Shown one piece after another: positions 23,101 to 29,100 of a DNA stretch of 64,000 bases (the stretch's first letter is position 1; the number at the start of each line of letters is the position of its first letter). This DNA is from Symbiodinium natans. Taxonomy: Eukaryota > Sar > Dinophyceae > Suessiales > Symbiodiniaceae. The notes below the pieces were generated by a model that had not been told where the DNA came from, did not search any database, and was given only the letters and a program-made list of their open reading frames with translations. The stretch spans positions 398,501 through 462,500 of the forward strand of contig CAJNDS010002317.1 in the NCBI GenBank assembly GCA_905221605.1, written 5' to 3'. Both the position numbers and the translations under genes were made by a program.

Positions 23101-26100
23101 AGCCCCAAACCCTAAACCCTAAACGCTAGACCCTAGTTTGTGGCTGCTTGAGGTGTTCTGTTCTTGGGGGTACCCGTTTGGGGAACCCTGTGATCCAAGT
23201 CTTCTCCTGACAGTCCTACTTGGAGGTTCATGGTACTTATTAACCAATTCTATCTGTACTTCAAAGGGTTTAGGGTTTAGGGTAGCTGTACCTATAACCC
23301 ATTTCTAAGCACCTTAAGTGCCCTAATATGGTTATAAGTAAAGATCTGAGTACAGGTATAATTGGTGAATAAGTACCTGAACCTGCAAGTAGTTCAAGGT
23401 GAAACGTCAGCAGCCAGCTCAACGCTAGTTTGGATATCCAGAACAAGCCCTCATGGGGTCCCACCCGCCCTGTGGATGTCGATCAGGCCAAGAGTAACAA
23501 GATTGCTCAAGCTGAGGCCGGGTTTTGGGTTTGAGGTTTAGGGTCTTGTGGATCTTAGAGGTGTTTCGGGGTACTTGGGGCGATGTAGCTGGTACACCTT
23601 CGGAAGGCTCACAGGTACACCTAGACCCTACTAAACTCTCGCACGAATGAGCGCTTGGGAAGATGATTAGCCCCCCAAAACAGTCACTTTCCCTTGCTTC
23701 GGAAACCCTCAACCAAGTATGGGGCCCATCAAAGGGAGGCGGTGCAAGCGGCAATAGGGAACCTTCGGGAAGCTCAGGGAGAGCCTTGGGGAGTTCAAGG
23801 AACGTCTTGTCACTACCGCCCCCAAACCCCAAACAACTATAAACCCTAAACCCTAAACCCTAAACCCTAAACCCTAAACCCTAAACCCTAAACCCCCTAC
23901 AGAGGTTGGGGGGGGAGGGGGTCGGGTCGTCTCCTTGTTTGAGGGGGTTCCCATAAGAATGAGGATCATGCCTAGCATCTAGGGGGTTTCGAGACGCCCT
24001 GAGACAAGCACGAGACCGCCTCGAGGGTTGAGTTTCGGGCTCTATGGCCACCTCAACACTTGGGGTGTTGAGGGTTTGGGGCTTTGGGTTTAGGGTTCAG
24101 GGTTTAGGGCTTAGGGTTTAGGGTTCAGGGTTTCGGGCTTGGGGTTGAGGGTTGAGGGTTTAGGGTTTAGGGTTCAGGGTTTAGGGCTTAGGGTTCAGGG
24201 TTCAGGGTTTGGGTCCCAACCTTCCTTGAACCAACAATGATCCGCGAGGCTGCCATGGCGCAATTCGAGTGCGCTCGGAAGCAGGTCGCGCGACTGCTCT
24301 CTTCAAGGGGTTCAGGGTTTAGGGTTTAAGGGTTTATGGGTTTATGGGTTTGAGGGTTTATGGGTTTGAGGGTTTAAGGGTTTAAGGGTTTAAGGGTTTA
24401 AGGGTTTAAGGGTACCCTCATCCCTATAGCCTAAAAACGTGAAGCAGCCTAAACACAAAGACAAATCCCCAAAATCCCTTGAACAAGAAGCCTCAACAGC
24501 CCAATAGCCAGGTGTTTTGTCGAGTTTTGGGTCTGTGGCGAAGTCGGGTGAAGGATTTCGGGGCTTCAGCCCTTGCTGGAATATGGTGGAGACTTGGCTA
24601 GGGACCAGTACTGGTCCCGAGGAGAACGTGTTCCGGTACCGGGCCCATCGTGGGCGCTACCGACCTCCAGGCGGCCTAGGCCCTGAGTTTAGGGTTTCGC
24701 CAGGCGCGGGTGAGCAGATCCTTGCGCAGCCTGACGCTGCTTGGACGAGGCATCGCAAGAGCAGCGTCGGCATGGGTCGTTCGCGCCAGACCATACGGAG
24801 GCGCATCCAGCTCATTGAGCATGAGGGCGAGAAGGTTGAGATCCAGCCCAGTGTGATAGATGACCTGCAGAAGAAGTTTGCTCCTGCTGCCGACTGGGTC
24901 AGCCAGGTTGGAGCAGATGCTATCCAGCTCCATTACAGCTGCCGGAAGTGCCACGGGACTCCCATAAAGGCGTGTCATTGTAAGGGTTTAGGGTGTTGGT
25001 TGGGATGTTCCGCCTGATACTAACAGTCCTTAATGGGACTACAATAGGGGGTACTAGATTCCCTGTCAAGGACTGCTAGCATAAGGGGGAACATCCCAAG
25101 GTTTACGCTTTTCCCACAGCTGATGCTCTGAGTCTGGGTTTAAAGCAGGGTTTAGGGTTTAGCGTTTACGGTTTGGGGTGCAGGGGCTTGGTGTGTTTTA
25201 GGGCACCGGCTCCCCGAATCACTATTGAAATCCCTAAACCCTAGGGCCCGAGGGTTTAGGGTTTAGGGTTTAGGGTTAGGGTTTAGGGTTTAGGGTTGAG
25301 GGTTTAGGGTTTAGGGTTTAGGGTTTAGGGTTTAGGGTTTAGGGTTTAGGGTTTAGGGTTTAGGGTTTAGGAAACCCTGCACCTTAAATCCCCCTGACGC
25401 AGGCTGCGCAGCTGCTGCACGAGCAGAAAGAGAATGCCATGCGCCTGGAGCCCCCTGGCGCCAGCACTCCCCAACCCCATGAAGTTTAGGGTTTAGGGTT
25501 TAGGGTTTAGGGTTTTACGGGGTTTAAAATTTCGGGTTTTTGGGTTTAAACCCTAAACCCCAGACTCCAGACATTCCGACAGTTCAATAGGCACCCCTAA
25601 TGATTATACCCTAAACCCTAAACCCTAAACCCTAAACCCTAAACCCAAAACCCTAAACCCTAAACCCTAAACCCTACTCCTAATCAGGATGCCCTTAACA
25701 GGCTGCAGCTGTTGAAAGCCAAGGGCCCAGCTGGAAGAGAAGGCCACCGAGATCAAAGAGCTTCAGGTCCGCACCGCTGGGGGTTTAGGGTTCAGGGTTT
25801 TGGGTTTAGGGTTTAGGGTTTAGGGTTTAGGGTTTAGGGTTTAGGGTTTAGGGTTTAGGGTTGATCTAGGGATTCAGGGGATGAAGGTGGGTTTAGGGTT
25901 TAGGGTTTGCGGTTTAGTCTTTAGGGTCTAGGGCTTCGGGTTTTAGCGGGAGAAAGCCCTACGGCTGGAGGGCTTTGGAGGCTTTTCGGGCGGTACGGTT
26001 TTGCAAGGGCTCTCATGTGAGGCGCCTCAAGCTAAGAGTGCTGAAACCCCAAGATTTCATGTACCTATAGGCTATAGGGTATGTATTTTCTTGATCAGAA

Positions 26101-29100
26101 TCCCTAAGTTTAGGGTTTAGGGGTTTAGGGGTTTAGGGGTTTAGGGGTTTAGGGGTTTAGGGGTTTAGGGGTTTAGGGGTTTAGGGGTTTAGGGGTTTAG
26201 GGGTTTAGGGGTTTAGGGTTTAGGTGGGGGAGCCCGAGCGGTTTCACCACGCGACCCTCTTCGAACCCGATGTCTGAGCTCATGGGCTTAGGGCGGGTTC
26301 CTGAGCCAAAGACGCGAAAACTCTCAATGTTCTAAAACCCTAAACCCTAAACCCTAAACCCTAAACCCTAAACCCTAAACCCTATCAAGCCCTAAACCCT
26401 AAACCCTAAAATCCTAAACCCTAAACCCTAAACCCTAAACCCTATCAAGCCCTAAGCTCTGAACCCTAAAATCCTAAACCCTCAACCCCAAGCCCTTGTC
26501 TCCACAACCCCCCCCCCCCCGAGAAAAGAACAAAAGAATCAATACAATAAAAATAAAATGGTAGCATTATTCTTGCTCATAAAGGGTAATGTGGTTGCTG
26601 TCTACTTTACTATGTTTTTTTTTGTTGGGGGGGGGGTCTTAAGCAAACATCGGTTTAGGCTTCGCGGCTCTCGAGCCATGGGTTCCAGGCTCGGGGGCCT
26701 AGAGCTTCAGGGTTTGGGGTTTGGGGTTTATGGTTTAGGGTTTAGGTTAGGGTTTAGGGTTAGGGTCAGGGCTACCGGCTTCTTTCGGCGGTTAAAGGTC
26801 GCAGCAACCACCATTTCCGATACTGTGCGGTGGTTGCTTGCTCTTCAACCAGAACTCTTCGGGTTTAGGGTGGCCCTAAACCCTAAAGCTCTAAGGCCCC
26901 AAAACCCAACAACCCTAAAAACTTAAGCCCTGAAACCCTCTACAAGCCCCAACCCCTAAAAGCCCTCAAGCCTTAAAAAAAAAATCAAATCCCAGACCAC
27001 CCCCCGTCCCCCCGCTTGAACCCTGTTAAACCCTCAGCCCTCAACCCTCAACCCTCAACCCTCAACCCTAAACCCTAAACCCTAAACCGAAGGAAGAGCT
27101 TCTGATTGCTCGAAAGGCCGCGTCCGCCAAGGCCATTTGGGTTCTTTGAGGTTTTTTTGGGTTGTGTTTGGTTTCTTTAAGGGTTCTTTAAAGGTTCTTC
27201 AGGTTTTTAAAGGGTTGTTTCGGGGTTTGTTAGGTTTTTGGGGTTTGTTAGGGTTAACCAGGTCTTTAGGTTTTTTTGCGTTTGTTCAGGGTTTCTGGGC
27301 TTTTGGGGGTTTAAGTTAAGGGTTCTAGGGCTTTCGTTTTGGGTTCTAGGGTTTTTGGGTCCTAGGGCTTTAGGGTTTCTGCGTTCCAGGGTTTTAGGGT
27401 TTTTTTGGGTTCCAGGGTTTGAGGGTTTAGGGCCGAGGTTTCAGTTCAGGTTTACGATGGCGGGTTTGAGGGTTGGAGGGCTTAGGGTTCTATTGTGGAG
27501 CTCGGGGCTCCTGTTGTTTTTCTTTCTTTTTTTTTTTCCTCTCTCTCTCTCGCAGTCAGCAGCCCTGTTGAACCCTAAACCCCAAACCCGAAGCCCTAAA
27601 CCCTGCCCTGAGTCCCCTACCTGGAAACTCTCAGCCTGGGGCCGAGATGGGTTTTCCCGCGCGTGGCGATCTTTGGTCGGAGCTGGTGCCCGAGGGGCTG
27701 CTGAGTCTGCCGCCTGGCGGAGGTTAGGGTTTGGGGTTTGGGCTTGGTGTTTGGGGTTGAGGGTTCAGGGGCAGGTGTGGGTAGATCTGTGTGTGTGTGT
27801 AGGTGTAGGTGTAGGTGCCGGTGCCGGTGCAGGTGCAGGTGCAGGTGCAGGTGCAGGTGCAGGTGCAGGTGCAGGTGCAGGTGCAGTGTGGGTGTGTGTG
27901 TGTGTAGTTTTGTGTGTGATCGGCTAGCTCCCGGAATCAAGCCTTTAGCGGTTTAGGGTTTAGGGTTTAGGGCTTAGGGTTTAGGGTTTAGGGTTTAGGG
28001 TTTAGGGCTTAGGGCATCCCTTCACTGAGCCTGCTTTCTTGTTTTCGCGAGGCAGCCCCAGCTGGAGGCGCTTGCGATGTTGGGCCCCTAAACCCTAAAC
28101 CCCAAACCCCAAACCCTAAACCCCAAACCCTAAACCCTAAACCCCAAACCCTAAACCCTAAACCCGGCAAGCCCTCTCCCCTAAGCCCTGAGCCCGAAGC
28201 CCAGAAACCTTCAGAACTGGGTTTTGAGGGTGTCGGATCACTGGTCTGAAGCCCGAAGCAAGGTATTCAGGCGATATGTTCTATGGGTTTAGGCTTTAGG
28301 GCTTGGGGTTTAAGTTTTTTCAGGCAGGTGCGCACGCAGCAGATAAAGACATCATAAGGTAGTTGAGCAAAGACAAGTCGAGGTTGACCATGGAGACGGG
28401 GTGCCCAGATATGAGAGGGGTTGAACACATTCGATAAAGGAGCTACCATGATGGTGTATAATATGATTGTCAAAGCCCCCCCCACCCCATATAAACGTAG
28501 AGAATATGTTCAACGTATATATGTATAAGTATATGCATATGTATATGTGTATGTGTATGTACATGTATATGTATATGTGTATGTATATGTATATGCATAT
28601 GTATATGTATATGTGTTTGCATGTGCATGTGCATGTGCATGTGCATGTGTATGTGTATGTGTATGTGTATGTGTCTGTGTCTGTGTCTGTGTATGTATGC
28701 ATGTATCTATGTCTGTATGTATGTATGTATGTATGTATGTATGTATGTATGTACGTATGTATGTATGAATATGTATGCATGTATGTATCTTCGTATTTAT
28801 GTGTGTGTGTGTGTGTCCCTAAGCGCTTTACTCTTGAAACCCTTCAGCCCTAAACCCCTAAACCCAACAAAGTGCAACTGTCTTTGTCCAGGCAATCTGC
28901 CTGCCCTGTTGCAGGCAGACGTGCTGGGAGGAAGTGGAGATGGCTCCGCCGGCCTGGAGGCTCGTATGCTTTGTTTCAAGCCCGAATCTCACAGGCCCTC
29001 CTGATGGTTTTGGGGCTTCGGGCCTCTTTTCTTACGGGAGCGAAAGGGCGAGTGGGGGAAGGGCATCGGGTACTAGGAGTAGGGGCTGGGGTTGAAATCG

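Noticed and set aside
24517-25017. Single-exon gene starting at 24517
   Set aside because: The first 55 codons run through telomere-like and repeat sequence and a TTTAGGG hit. Only about 24695-24982 looks coding.
27238-27940. 230-codon open frame
   Set aside because: Leu/Phe/Gly-rich translation of TTTAGGG-like DNA running into a GGTGCA microsatellite; no domain.
28352-29004. Tyr-Ile-His and Met-Cys repeat proteins
   Set aside because: Shadow of the ATGT microsatellite. The real coding piece here is the 68-base HK1 exon at 28892.
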